A stretch of DNA of 64,000 nucleotides, taken from contig NZ_LMGZ01000018.1 of NCBI RefSeq assembly GCF_001427605.1, positions 62,001 through 126,000 on the forward strand, in the 5' to 3' direction. Below, one piece after another: positions 36,858-44,976 of this stretch. Each line of letters opens with the position of its first letter. The first letter of the stretch is position 1. The position numbers and the translations under genes were made by a program. A model generated the notes under the pieces. That model saw nothing but the letters and a program-made list of their open reading frames with translations, was not told where the DNA came from and made no database searches. Origin of the DNA: Devosia sp. Root635 (GTDB lineage Bacteria > Pseudomonadota > Alphaproteobacteria > Rhizobiales > Devosiaceae).

Positions 36858-38813
36858 ATGATCGTCAACAAGTCGATGTTTCCGCTTCAAACCGGGTTCG
36901 GCGTCATCTCGAAGATGCAAAGCCGCTTTGCCACGCTGCAGATGCAACTGGGCACCGGCGAACGCGCATCCAAGCTCTCGGAAATGGGACGCGACCTGCC
37001 CATGTCGCTGTCGGTGCGCTCGCGCCTCAGCAAGATCGAGGGATTCTCGGCCAATATCGACACGGTCAACCTGCGCCTGACCTTTCTGGACAAGACCATG
37101 ACCCGCCTCGATGCCATCGAGAGCGAAACCCGCAATTCGGCGGTGCAGGGGCAATACGGCACCAACAATATCAACATGGCCACGCTGCCGGGCCTGTCCA
37201 AGGCGCGGTTCGACGAAATGGTCACCCTGCTCAATGCCGATGTGGCCGGGCGCTACCTGTTCGGCGGTTCCAATACCGACAGCGCGCCGTTGCCCGATAC
37301 GACCAGCCTGCTCGAAGGCATCGGCGGCAAGGATGGCTTCAAGAGCGTGGTGGGCGAGCGCAAGGCTGCCGATGCCGGCACCGACGGACTGGGGCGCCTC
37401 GTGATCGACCAGCCGACGACAAATTCCGTCAGCCTGACCGAGGACGGCATCCACCCGTTCGGTTTCAAACTGCTGCGCGTGACCAGCACGGCGCCGGCGG
37501 CATCGGTGAATGTGGGGGCGGTCGCCGCCTCCCCCGTCGCGGTGCCGCAGCTCGGCAACACCAATACCGTCACCTTCGAAGCGCCGCCCGCCGAACAGAT
37601 GCTGCCGGGCCAGACCATAACACTGGGCCTGCAACTGCCCGACGGCCGGGACACCCAGATCACGCTCACCGCGATCGCCCCGGAGGATGCGCCTCCGGGC
37701 AAGGGACAGTTCGTGGTCGATCCCGGCACCGCCGGCCCGCCCGCCATTCCTGCCGATCCGGCCATTACCGCCACCAATTTCAAGGCGGCGCTGCAGGCCA
37801 GCCTCGAAACAGCCGCCGGGTCCGAGTTGGAAGCGGCTTCGACTTTCGCCGCCGCGGAAATGTTCTTCAACGGTCCCGGCGAACCGGCCTTGCGGGTCGA
37901 TGGCGATCCGGCTACGGCGACGGCGCTCAAGGTGGCGACCGATGCTGATACTGTGCTCTGGTATCGCGGCCAGTCTCCCGCCGTGGCGGCAGAGGGGCTG
38001 GGCCGGTTGGGCATAAAGACGAGCGCCGGCGTCGTGACATTGCAGGAAAAGTCGCCGGTTTCGGCGGCGCACGGCTTCCAGATCACCGGGATCTCGCCCG
38101 ATACGACCAATATCGCTACCACCCCTCCCGGTGCTGATCCCAGCAGCGTGGCCATCGCGTTCACGGCGACGCTGACCCCTGGCGAGAAAGTCAGCGTTAC
38201 CCTCAAAGAGCCCAACGGCACGACGCGCACGGTCGAATTGACCGCGGTGGTCGGCAAGGCGATAGCGGGCCAGTTCAGCATCGGTACCACGGCCGACGAA
38301 AACGCCGAGAATTTCAGCAAGGGGCTTGAGCAGGCCCTTACCGAGACGGCGATGCTTGCCGAAGGCAATCCGCGCCAGAGCGTTACCGCCCAGGTCGATG
38401 ATGCGACGCGCGTCAGCTACGGCCTTGAGGCCAATGAATCCGGCCTGTTGCGCATGGTGCGTACGCTCGGCGCCATGTCGGTCGAGACCTATCCGGATGC
38501 CGATACCAACGCGATGGGACGTTTCGATGCCATGGCGCGGCGGCAGCAGTCGGAACTGTCGGAGTCGCATAATTCCGAGCGTGGCTCCATCGAGGTTCTG
38601 ACCATGGAACTGGCCGTGGCTCAGATCGGCATCAACAATGCCGCCGAGCGTCACACCAACTACAAGGCGCAACTCGACAACCTGCTGAGCGATGTCGAGA
38701 CAGTGAGCAAGGAAGACGTGGCGATGGAAATCCTGGCGCTGCAGACGCGCCTGCAGGCCAGCTACCAGGCGACCTCGATGATCAGCCAGCTCAGCCTCGT
38801 GAAATTCATCTAG
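36858..38813 (+). CDS. flgL: Flagellar hook-associated protein 3 FlgL (enlarged)
   Basis: The second hook-filament junction protein. The ends are flagellin-like: N-terminal QTGFGVISKMQSRFATLQMQ and C-terminal SYQATSMISQLSLVKFI. At 651 residues it is about twice E. coli FlgL (317). The extra mass lies at about 190-540 and holds two copies of a module beginning PG(Q/E)-x-(I/V)-(T/S), also present once in FlgE. The start has GGGAG about 12 nt upstream. A strong bidirectional terminator follows 14 nt after its stop codon. Confidence 0.92.
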   Translation: MIVNKSMFPLQTGFGVISKMQSRFATLQMQLGTGERASKLSEMGRDLPMSLSVRSRLSKIEGFSANIDTVNLRLTFLDKTMTRLDAIESETRNSAVQGQYGTNNINMATLPGLSKARFDEMVTLLNADVAGRYLFGGSNTDSAPLPDTTSLLEGIGGKDGFKSVVGERKAADAGTDGLGRLVIDQPTTNSVSLTEDGIHPFGFKLLRVTSTAPAASVNVGAVAASPVAVPQLGNTNTVTFEAPPAEQMLPGQTITLGLQLPDGRDTQITLTAIAPEDAPPGKGQFVVDPGTAGPPAIPADPAITATNFKAALQASLETAAGSELEAASTFAAAEMFFNGPGEPALRVDGDPATATALKVATDADTVLWYRGQSPAVAAEGLGRLGIKTSAGVVTLQEKSPVSAAHGFQITGISPDTTNIATTPPGADPSSVAIAFTATLTPGEKVSVTLKEPNGTTRTVELTAVVGKAIAGQFSIGTTADENAENFSKGLEQALTETAMLAEGNPRQSVTAQVDDATRVSYGLEANESGLLRMVRTLGAMSVETYPDADTNAMGRFDAMARRQQSELSESHNSERGSIEVLTMELAVAQIGINNAAERHTNYKAQLDNLLSDVETVSKEDVAMEILALQTRLQASYQATSMISQLSLVKFI

Positions 38814-38827
38814 CCATTGCATCACGG

Positions 38828-38869
38828 CCAGCAAAAAACCCTCGGCACAAGCCGAGGGTTTTTTGCTGG
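38828..38869. terminator. Bidirectional terminator between flgL and flaF
   Basis: A perfect 19-bp stem (38828-38846 with 38851-38869) and a 4-nt ACAA loop, including an A6 run on one side and T6 on the other, so it can stop transcripts from both convergent operons. Confidence 0.95.
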
Positions 38870-38882
38870 GGAGGATGTTCGG

Positions 38883-39257
38883 TTAGCTGCCGCGCAGGCC
38901 GGCGGCGATCTGGCGATTGAGACGCACCAGCACGTCGAGCTGATTGGGCTGCGGATTGACTTCGAGCAGGATGTCGCGGGTCTGGTTCATGATGAACATG
39001 CCCAGATTGGCGATGTTCTGGCGCACGTCCTGGGGCAGGGGATTGTCTTCCTTGGTCACCGAGGCCATGAAGATGGTCCAGAGCTTGCGGTTGAAGGCCA
39101 AGGCCGACTTGAGCTCCTGCTGGGTGCCGATATCCCACTCGTCCTTCACGCGTTGCAGGCCGGCGGCCGCTTTCATCAGCAGGGCAGATTCGCGTTCACG
39201 GGGCGATTCAACGACTTTCGTCGTCTGCTGATAGGCCAGGGCGCCTTGCTGATGCAT
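38883..39257 (-). CDS. flaF: Flagellar biosynthesis regulator FlaF
   Basis: A 124-residue alphaproteobacterial protein needed for flagellin synthesis and secretion. It contains the family blocks ALLMKAAAGLQRVKDEW and LAFNRKLWTIF, and NIANLGMFIMNQTRDIL. It starts 50 nt inside the flbT gene in another frame, so the two are translationally linked. In Caulobacter FlaF and FlbT have opposing effects on flagellin production. It is the last gene of the flagellin-side cluster before the bidirectional terminator. Confidence 0.93.
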   Translation of the reverse strand: MHQQGALAYQQTTKVVESPRERESALLMKAAAGLQRVKDEWDIGTQQELKSALAFNRKLWTIFMASVTKEDNPLPQDVRQNIANLGMFIMNQTRDILLEVNPQPNQLDVLVRLNRQIAAGLRGS

Positions 39258-39633
39258 GATTGAGGAGTTCCTGTTCGTACTCGGTAAGCCGTTGGGCAGC
39301 TTTCAGAGCTTTGTACAGGGCGCCAGTTAATATCTCGTTATTGATTTGGTTAATGATTTCAATTGCCGAGGGGACGGCCTCGAGGAAGTCTTTCGACAGG
39401 CTCGTGTAAGATGACTTGGCAGCATCGAGGTCCTCGTCAATATACATCAACTGGATGGCCAGGTAGATGCGCTTGGCCGGCGTTGTGGCCGTCTCCGAGG
39501 TCAGGATGTCCTTTTCGCGAAGAATGGGCGCCCGGCCGTCGATGAACAGGCGGGTGCGCTGGTCCGAATTGGTGATGATGCAGTTGCCCACCAGCAGCTT
39601 TTCGCCAGGTTTCAGTTCGACCTTGAGCGCCAT
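39208..39633 (-). CDS. flbT: Flagellin mRNA regulator FlbT
   Basis: A 141-residue post-transcriptional regulator. In Caulobacter it binds the 5' leader of flagellin mRNA and limits translation until the hook is complete. The family opening LKVELKPGEKLLVGNCIITN and IYLAIQLMYIDEDLD are present. It lies downstream of both flagellin genes on the same strand and overlaps flaF by 50 nt. The flagellin leaders it may act on are at 41551-41680 and 43535-43670. Confidence 0.94.
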   Translation of the reverse strand: MALKVELKPGEKLLVGNCIITNSDQRTRLFIDGRAPILREKDILTSETATTPAKRIYLAIQLMYIDEDLDAAKSSYTSLSKDFLEAVPSAIEIINQINNEILTGALYKALKAAQRLTEYEQELLNHASARRPGLSADDESR

Positions 39634-39683
39634 TTAGCCAGCCTCCACGCAATTGCCCGTCTGATCTAGCCTGACACTGTGGC

Positions 39684-39715
39684 GAAAACAATGAAGGCGG
39701 GCCTGGGCCCGCCTT
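39684..39715 (-). terminator. Intrinsic terminator after flagellin gene 1
   Basis: On the minus strand a perfect 10-bp stem (AAGGCGGGCC / GGCCCGCCTT, 2-nt loop) is followed by CATTGTTTTC, 24 nt after the flagellin stop. Confidence 0.85.
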
Positions 39716-39738
39716 CCGGTTGATCTATGGTAACCGAT

Positions 39739-41550
39739 TTACCGCAGCAGTTGCAGGATCGACTGGTCGGCCTGGCTGGCCAGCGACAGCGAGTTCTGCG
39801 AAAGCTGCTGGCGCGTCTGCAGGGCCAGCAGGTTGGCGGCTTCCTCGTTCATGTCGGCCAAGGTCAGGTTGCCGGCGCCGGTCTGCAGCGTGTCCACCAT
39901 CGAGTTGGTGAAGGTCTGGCGGTTTTCCACGATCGAGAGGTTCGAGCCGAAGGTCGATGCCTGCGAACGCACCTGATCGAGCGCCGCCTTGACGTCGGTC
40001 AGCAGGGCATCGATCGACAGGTCGCTGTCGAGCTGTTCGGGCAGCAGCGAGGTCGGCACGCCCAGATTGCTGGCGTTGATGGTATCGCCGCCCTTGGTCT
40101 GGATGTCGATGGACGACGTGCCCGTCTCGTTGAAGGTGATGGTCAGCTTGTCGCCGCGCAGCAGGTTGATACCGTTGAACGAGGCGTCGTCGGCGAGCTT
40201 GTCGAGCTGGTCGCGCAGTTCGTTGAACTGGTCGGCCAGGCCGGTGCGGACCGAATTGCCCTCGATCGTGGAGGTGCCGGTGCCGCCATTGATGGCCCCG
40301 TCAGCGTCCTTGCCCTCGACGGTCAGTTCCTGGGTCGACTGGTTTTCGATACGCAGCTTGCCGTTGTCGTTGGAGGCGCGGATATTGCCCTTCAATGCCG
40401 TATTGGCGTTGATCGCGGCCACCATTTCGTCGGTGGTGCGGGCAAATTTCAGGGTGCCGGAGGTGCCGGCCACGACGCCGCCTGCCGGCGTGCCGAAGAA
40501 GTCCGCGTCGGGTCCGCCGATCGTCAGGGGGCCGGCATTGTCCTTGATCGCGCGAATGCCGATCTTGCCGCCCAGGGCATCGTAGGCCTCGAACTTGGCG
40601 TCGGCGCCGAGTTGGGTGTTGATCGAGGCGATGGCGGTGTCGAGATCAAGGCCGGTCGTGGGCGTCAGCGTGATCTTCTTGCCGTTGATGGTGAAATCGT
40701 GCGTGCCGTTGGAGCCCGTGACCGAAACGGGATTCTCGGTTGCCGTCGCACTGGCCGGATCGCCGAAGAAGGCGTTGCCGTCAGTGCCGCCGATGGTGAA
40801 TTCGCCATCGACGTTGCCAACGGTCTCCAGCCTGAACACGCCGGCGGCCTGGCTGATGGTGACCTTGCCGGCATAGGCGGGCGAGGCATCGATCAGGTCC
40901 TGCATCATGTCGGCCAGTTCGGCCGGCGTACGCGTCGCGCCTGCGTCAACAGCCACGCCCAGGTCGAGCACCGGGCCGTCGTCAAAGCTGAATTCGAGGT
41001 CGATAACCGCCTGCGCGGCCGCGTCGTCGATGGCAGTAACGCCGGTGCCAGGCTCGATGGAAGCCTTGACCGGGGCAGTGGGCGCGGCGTAGGCGCCGGT
41101 CATGGCCGCCGAAAAACCAGTGCCGGTCTTGATGAGGTCGACGCCAACCGTATTGGTCACCGAGCCGCCGGAGAAGCTGATCTGACCGAGCAGCGGATCA
41201 TTGGCGTCGATATCGGCCATCACGAAGGATTCGGTCTGGAACGACTTGTCTTGGCGCGCCTGGCGCAGGGTCGACTGCATCGATTCCAGCGTCTTGGTCA
41301 TGGCGGTGAGGCCATTGTCGGCGGCTTCCAGGGTCTGGACGCCGTTGGCCATCGAGTCGAGCAGGGCGCCGAGATCGCTGGCGCGATTGTTGAGGCCCTG
41401 GGCGGTGAACCAGTTGCTCGGATTGTCCAGGGCAGAGTTCACCTTGTTGCCGGTGGCCAGGCGATCCTGGGTGCGCGCCATCATGTCCGCAGTGCCCTGC
41501 AGCGAGAGCAGGTTGGAGCGAACTGCTTTCGAAAGAGAAATGTCGGACAT
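39739..41550 (-). CDS. Flagellin 1
   Basis: The filament subunit, 603 residues. The conserved N-terminus (MSDISLSKAVRSNLLSLQGT ... DRLATGNKVNSALDNP) and C-terminus (MNEEAANLLALQTRQQLSQN ... SILQLLR) match the gene at 41744-43534 closely, while the centre (about 190-420) is highly diverged and carries flagellin-IN-like repeats (HDFTINGKKITLT). An AAGGAT ribosome site precedes the ATG at 41550. The upstream leader of about 130 nt has its own possible FlbT target. No sigma-54 match was found upstream. Confidence 0.95.
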   Translation of the reverse strand: MSDISLSKAVRSNLLSLQGTADMMARTQDRLATGNKVNSALDNPSNWFTAQGLNNRASDLGALLDSMANGVQTLEAADNGLTAMTKTLESMQSTLRQARQDKSFQTESFVMADIDANDPLLGQISFSGGSVTNTVGVDLIKTGTGFSAAMTGAYAAPTAPVKASIEPGTGVTAIDDAAAQAVIDLEFSFDDGPVLDLGVAVDAGATRTPAELADMMQDLIDASPAYAGKVTISQAAGVFRLETVGNVDGEFTIGGTDGNAFFGDPASATATENPVSVTGSNGTHDFTINGKKITLTPTTGLDLDTAIASINTQLGADAKFEAYDALGGKIGIRAIKDNAGPLTIGGPDADFFGTPAGGVVAGTSGTLKFARTTDEMVAAINANTALKGNIRASNDNGKLRIENQSTQELTVEGKDADGAINGGTGTSTIEGNSVRTGLADQFNELRDQLDKLADDASFNGINLLRGDKLTITFNETGTSSIDIQTKGGDTINASNLGVPTSLLPEQLDSDLSIDALLTDVKAALDQVRSQASTFGSNLSIVENRQTFTNSMVDTLQTGAGNLTLADMNEEAANLLALQTRQQLSQNSLSLASQADQSILQLLR

Positions 41551-41684
41551 CTAATGTGATCCTTGCCCTATTGGTCCTTCGGGCCGGTTCTGGCCCCGTT
41601 GGTAACCATTTAGGCAGCCTTTCGTTAAAGCGGCGTTAACCATGAAAATTCATGCGGCATAAACCATGACCGATTGGCAGGGGC

Positions 41685-41715
41685 AAAGAGAAAGGGCGGA
41701 CCTTGCGGCCCGCCC
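41685..41715 (-). terminator. Intrinsic terminator after flagellin gene 2
   Basis: On the minus strand a 9-bp stem (GGGCGGGCC / GGTCCGCCC, one G-T pair) with a GCAA loop is followed by TTTCTCTTT. It shows that the two flagellin genes can be transcribed separately. Confidence 0.85.
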
Positions 41716-41743
41716 CTCCAATTTATGTCGATGTAGCCTGGAC

Positions 41744-43534
41744 TTAGCGGATCAGCTGGAGAACCGACTGGTCGGCCTGGCTGGCCAGCGACAGCGAGTT
41801 CTGCGAGAGCGACTGGCGGGTCTGCAGCGCCAGAAGATTGGCGGCTTCTTCGTTCATGTCGGCCAGGGTCAGGTTACCGGCACCGCTCTGGAGGGTGTCG
41901 ATCATCGAGTTGGTGAAGGTCTGGCGATTCTGCACGATCGAGAGATTCGAGCCGAAGGACGAAGCCTGGGCACGAACGTCGTTCAGGGCAGACTTCAACT
42001 TGCTCAGTTCAGCGTCGATCGAGGTATCGTTGTCCAGATCGGAGGCTTCAAGAGTGGTCGACACGCCCAGGTTGGCCGAGTTGATCGTCTTGTTGTCCTT
42101 GGTCTGGATATCGATCGAAGACGTGCCGGTTTCATTGAAGGTGATCGACAGCTTGTCGCCACGCAGCAGGTTGATACCGTTGAAGGCAGCGTCATCGGCG
42201 AGCTTGTCGAGCTGGTCGCGCAGTTCGTTGAACTGATCGGCCAGGCCGGAGCGAACCGAGTTGCCGTCGATGTCGGACTTGCCAGCACCGCCGGTGATCT
42301 TGCCGTCGGTCGACAGGCCTTCGACTTCGAGTTCCTTGGTCGACTGGTTCTCGATGCGGAGCTTGCCGTTGTCGTTGGAGGCGCGGATCTTGCCATCCAG
42401 CAGCGCGCTGTCGTTGATGGCCGTCACCAATTCGTCGACCGAACGAGCGAACTTCAGCGTGGTGCTCTGCGTCGGCGCGGCGAACAGGGCCTTGTCGGTG
42501 CCATCGATCACCAGGGCACCGGCGTCGTCGGCAATGGCGCGAAGGCCGATCTTGCCACCGGTGTCCTTGAAGGCCTCGAACTTCTTGTCGGCGCCAAGGG
42601 CAGTATTGATGGTTGCGACGGCATCCTCTGCGGTGGCGTCGGCGTCGGTGAGCGTGACCTTCTTGCCGTTGATCGTGAACTCGTGCTTACCGTCCGAACC
42701 GGTGGACGCAACGCGTTCGCCGGCGACCGGAACGTCCGGGTCCGCCGGAGCGGTACCGAATACAGCATCAACGCTGGTACCACCAAGGGTGATGTCGCCG
42801 TCGACGTTGTCGACTGTGGCAAGGGTGAACTTGCCGGTCGCAACTTCCGTGAAGGTGACCTTGCCGGCCAGGTCGGAGTCATCGATCTGCGACTGAATTT
42901 CGGTCGCAAGTTCGGTGGTGGTGCGAGTGTTGCCCGCATCAGCCGCGACGGCGATCGTCGCAGTTTTGCCACCGAAAGTGAAGGTCAGGTCGATTGCGCC
43001 CTGAGCGGCGGTGTCGTCGAAGGCAGCAGCGTCGCCGACGACCTGGGCCTTGCCGGCAGCGGCCGGAGCTTCATACTTGGCAGCGGTAGCGGAGATCGCG
43101 CCCGAGCCGGTCTTGATCAGATCGACACCAACCACGTTGGTGACCGAACCACCCGAGAAGCTGAGCTGGCCGAGGTCTTCGGCATTGGCATCAACCTTGG
43201 TCAGTTCGAAGGACGAGGTCTGGAAGGACTTGTCCTGACGGGCCTGGCGCAGGGTCGACTGCATCGATTCCAGGGTCTTGGTCATGGCGGTCAGGCCATT
43301 GTCGGCAGCTTCCAGCGTCTGGACGCCGTTAGCCATGTTGTCGAGCAGGGCGCCGAGGTCGCTGGCGCGGTTGTTGAGGCCCTGGGCAGTGAACCAGCTG
43401 GACGGATTGTCGAGAGCGGAGTTCACCTTGTTGCCGGTGGCGAGACGGTTCTGCGTCGACGCCATCATGTCCGCGGTGCTCTTCAGCGAGAGCAGGTTCG
43501 AGCGGACGGCTTTCGAGAGAGAGATATCGGCCAT
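41744..43534 (-). CDS. Flagellin 2
   Basis: A second filament subunit, 596 residues, adjacent to and in the same direction as flagellin 1. Shared termini include SLSKAVRSNLLSLKSTADMM and NEEAANLLALQTRQSLSQNS; the central D2/D3-type region differs, with SDGKHEFTINGKKVTLT and VDNVDGDITLGGTS as internal repeats. Compared with Salmonella flagellin (about 495 residues) both have long surface domains. It has its own terminator, and the next gene upstream is separated from it by a terminator, so it is probably monocistronic. Confidence 0.95.
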   Translation of the reverse strand: MADISLSKAVRSNLLSLKSTADMMASTQNRLATGNKVNSALDNPSSWFTAQGLNNRASDLGALLDNMANGVQTLEAADNGLTAMTKTLESMQSTLRQARQDKSFQTSSFELTKVDANAEDLGQLSFSGGSVTNVVGVDLIKTGSGAISATAAKYEAPAAAGKAQVVGDAAAFDDTAAQGAIDLTFTFGGKTATIAVAADAGNTRTTTELATEIQSQIDDSDLAGKVTFTEVATGKFTLATVDNVDGDITLGGTSVDAVFGTAPADPDVPVAGERVASTGSDGKHEFTINGKKVTLTDADATAEDAVATINTALGADKKFEAFKDTGGKIGLRAIADDAGALVIDGTDKALFAAPTQSTTLKFARSVDELVTAINDSALLDGKIRASNDNGKLRIENQSTKELEVEGLSTDGKITGGAGKSDIDGNSVRSGLADQFNELRDQLDKLADDAAFNGINLLRGDKLSITFNETGTSSIDIQTKDNKTINSANLGVSTTLEASDLDNDTSIDAELSKLKSALNDVRAQASSFGSNLSIVQNRQTFTNSMIDTLQSGAGNLTLADMNEEAANLLALQTRQSLSQNSLSLASQADQSVLQLIR

Positions 43535-43671
43535 TCGTATAGTCCTTTTCTAGGATTACGCAAACTAAAGCGCCTCTTCCTGAGGCAAGGCGATCCTCAT
43601 CCGGCAGGCTCTAAAGAAGGATTAAGCGGGCGATGAATATTTGGGCAAATTGCGCGCGATACCTGACGGTC

Positions 43672-43700
43672 AAAACAAAAAGCCCCGGATTTCCGGGGCT
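43672..43700 (-). terminator. Intrinsic terminator upstream of flagellin 2
   Basis: A stem AGCCCCGG / CCGGGGCT with a short loop, followed on the minus strand by TTTTTGTTTTG. It ends the transcript of the gene at 43743-44090. Confidence 0.9.
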
Positions 43701-43742
43701 TTGGGTCTGGTCCTGTCGTGCGGTGCGTTAGCTTGTGTTAAC

Positions 43743-44090
43743 CTAGGCCAGCAGATCCTTGATCCGGGCCTCGGATTCCGGCGGTAGTGGAATGGACCCG
43801 ATGCGCATGATCAGTTCTTCAATCGTGGTGGGAACCGGGGGCATCTTGCCGGCAATCACCGCGGCGGCGAACATCGAGGCAGCGCCAAAGCGTTCCGCGT
43901 CCTGCTTCGGCATCGGTTCCGCCGGCGTGTCATGTTGTGGAAAGTTGCCGTTGTCGCTGGTGCTTGAATTCTTCGGTGCCGGCGGCGGGCTATCGGGCAA
44001 CAGGCTGCGCTCCCCAAGGCTGGGGCGCGTGCGATAGCCAGCGAGGCCGCTGCTACTGATGATTGGATCTGCCGCAACTGCAGTGATCAT
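43743..44090 (-). CDS. Small hypothetical protein in the flagellar cluster
   Basis: A 115-residue protein, beginning MITAVAADPIISSSGLAGYR from the ATG at 44090 (a longer frame starts at 44111). It is Pro/Ser-rich in the middle (PDSPPPAPKNSS) with a more ordered C-terminus (TTIEELIMRIGSIPLPPESE). I do not recognise a family. Its place between the flagellins and the flgN-like gene, on their strand and with its own terminator, suggests a flagellar role. Confidence 0.6.
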   Translation of the reverse strand: MITAVAADPIISSSGLAGYRTRPSLGERSLLPDSPPPAPKNSSTSDNGNFPQHDTPAEPMPKQDAERFGAASMFAAAVIAGKMPPVPTTIEELIMRIGSIPLPPESEARIKDLLA

Positions 44091-44194
44091 GACGCTGTCC
44101 CGTGCATTCACGAATGCCAGTCGTCATCGTATATACTCCGCTCTTGCGGCGCCGTTACTTCAATCCGTTACAATTGGTTAAAATTGAGTCCAAG

Positions 44195-44662
44195 TCAAAG
44201 CGCCCGGTTGACTGCTATGCCACGCGCCGATGCTGCGGGGTCTGCTGCAATGGCGCCACCCCGTCCATAGGTCTTTGCCTTGTTCTGCTGCCCGACGATC
44301 TTGGCGACATCTGTCAGCAGGTCTTCGGTGACCATTCGCGCCGTGGCCAGCACGCGCAGATTCTCGGCCATCTGTGTCGCGAGGCGCTCGTGGCCCAGGC
44401 GCAGACGTTCCACGGCGTCGGGCGCCTGCGCCTTGAGGCGCGCACTCTGGCGCTGCACCGAGCGGGCGAAGCTCACATAATCCTGCGCCAGCCGCGTCTT
44501 TTCGGGCGTCAGTGTGCCGGCCTGCCGCATATGGCCGGCACGAAGCAGGGTGGTTTCCTGGTTCATGACGTCGACAAGGGCGGCAAGGGCGATCTCGGCC
44601 ATGCGGCAGAGCTCATCGGCCGGCAGGCTGTCGAGGGCGGCGAGGCGTGCGGCTGCGGTCAT
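44195..44662 (-). CDS. FlgN/FlbY-like flagellar protein
   Basis: A 155-residue, helix-rich acidic protein (LPADELCRMAEIALAALVDV, QDYVSFARSVQRQSARLKAQ). Length, helical pattern and position after the rod-binding gene fit a FlgN-type export chaperone for the hook-associated proteins, or Caulobacter FlbY, which sits in the same place. It overlaps the flgJ-like gene by 4 nt (ATGA). Sequence similarity in this family is weak, so the call rests mostly on context. Confidence 0.6.
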   Translation of the reverse strand: MTAAARLAALDSLPADELCRMAEIALAALVDVMNQETTLLRAGHMRQAGTLTPEKTRLAQDYVSFARSVQRQSARLKAQAPDAVERLRLGHERLATQMAENLRVLATARMVTEDLLTDVAKIVGQQNKAKTYGRGGAIAADPAASARGIAVNRAL

Positions 44663-44976
44663 TTGTAGGCTCCCGGCAAGGTGTTCTGGTTATTGGCCGC
44701 TTCCTGCATGGCGAGCAGGTCGGGCAGGAGTTGTTCGGCAATGCCCAGCCCGCCATTCTGCGCCATGTTGGCGGCGAGCTGTTCGGACTGCATGGAGCGC
44801 CAGGTTTCTTCCCCGAAGCCGCCGCCCATGACGCTCGCGTCGGTCTTGATGGACGAGAAGAGTTCCTTGGTCAGGGTATTGAGGAAGACGCCTTCGAATT
44901 CCTCGGCCTGCTGGCGCACCTTGGCGATCTGGTCGGGGGTGAGCGTGGAGCCGGTCCGCTTGACGGGATCGAGCAT
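44659..44976 (-). CDS. Rod-binding protein (FlgJ N-terminal domain only; CheL-like)
   Basis: A 105-residue protein matching the rod-binding half of FlgJ: AEEFEGVFLNTLTKELFSSI, then FGEETWRSMQSEQLAANMAQ. The peptidoglycan hydrolase half of enterobacterial FlgJ is absent, as is usual in alphaproteobacteria (CheL in Caulobacter). The ATG at 44976 overlaps the flgI stop (TGATG); a GTG one codon earlier is also possible. It is the second gene of the flgI operon. Confidence 0.85.
   Translation of the reverse strand: MLDPVKRTGSTLTPDQIAKVRQQAEEFEGVFLNTLTKELFSSIKTDASVMGGGFGEETWRSMQSEQLAANMAQNGGLGIAEQLLPDLLAMQEAANNQNTLPGAYK

Noticed and set aside
35661-38834. A 1057-residue open frame on the minus strand opposite flgK and flgL.
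   Set aside because: It covers two secure flagellar genes on the other strand and has His/Arg/Gly-rich shadow composition.
41551-41680. Possible sigma-54 or sigma-28 promoter before the flagellin genes.
   Set aside because: No GG-GC pair with 12-bp spacing and consensus, and no convincing sigma-28 boxes were found in either flagellin leader.
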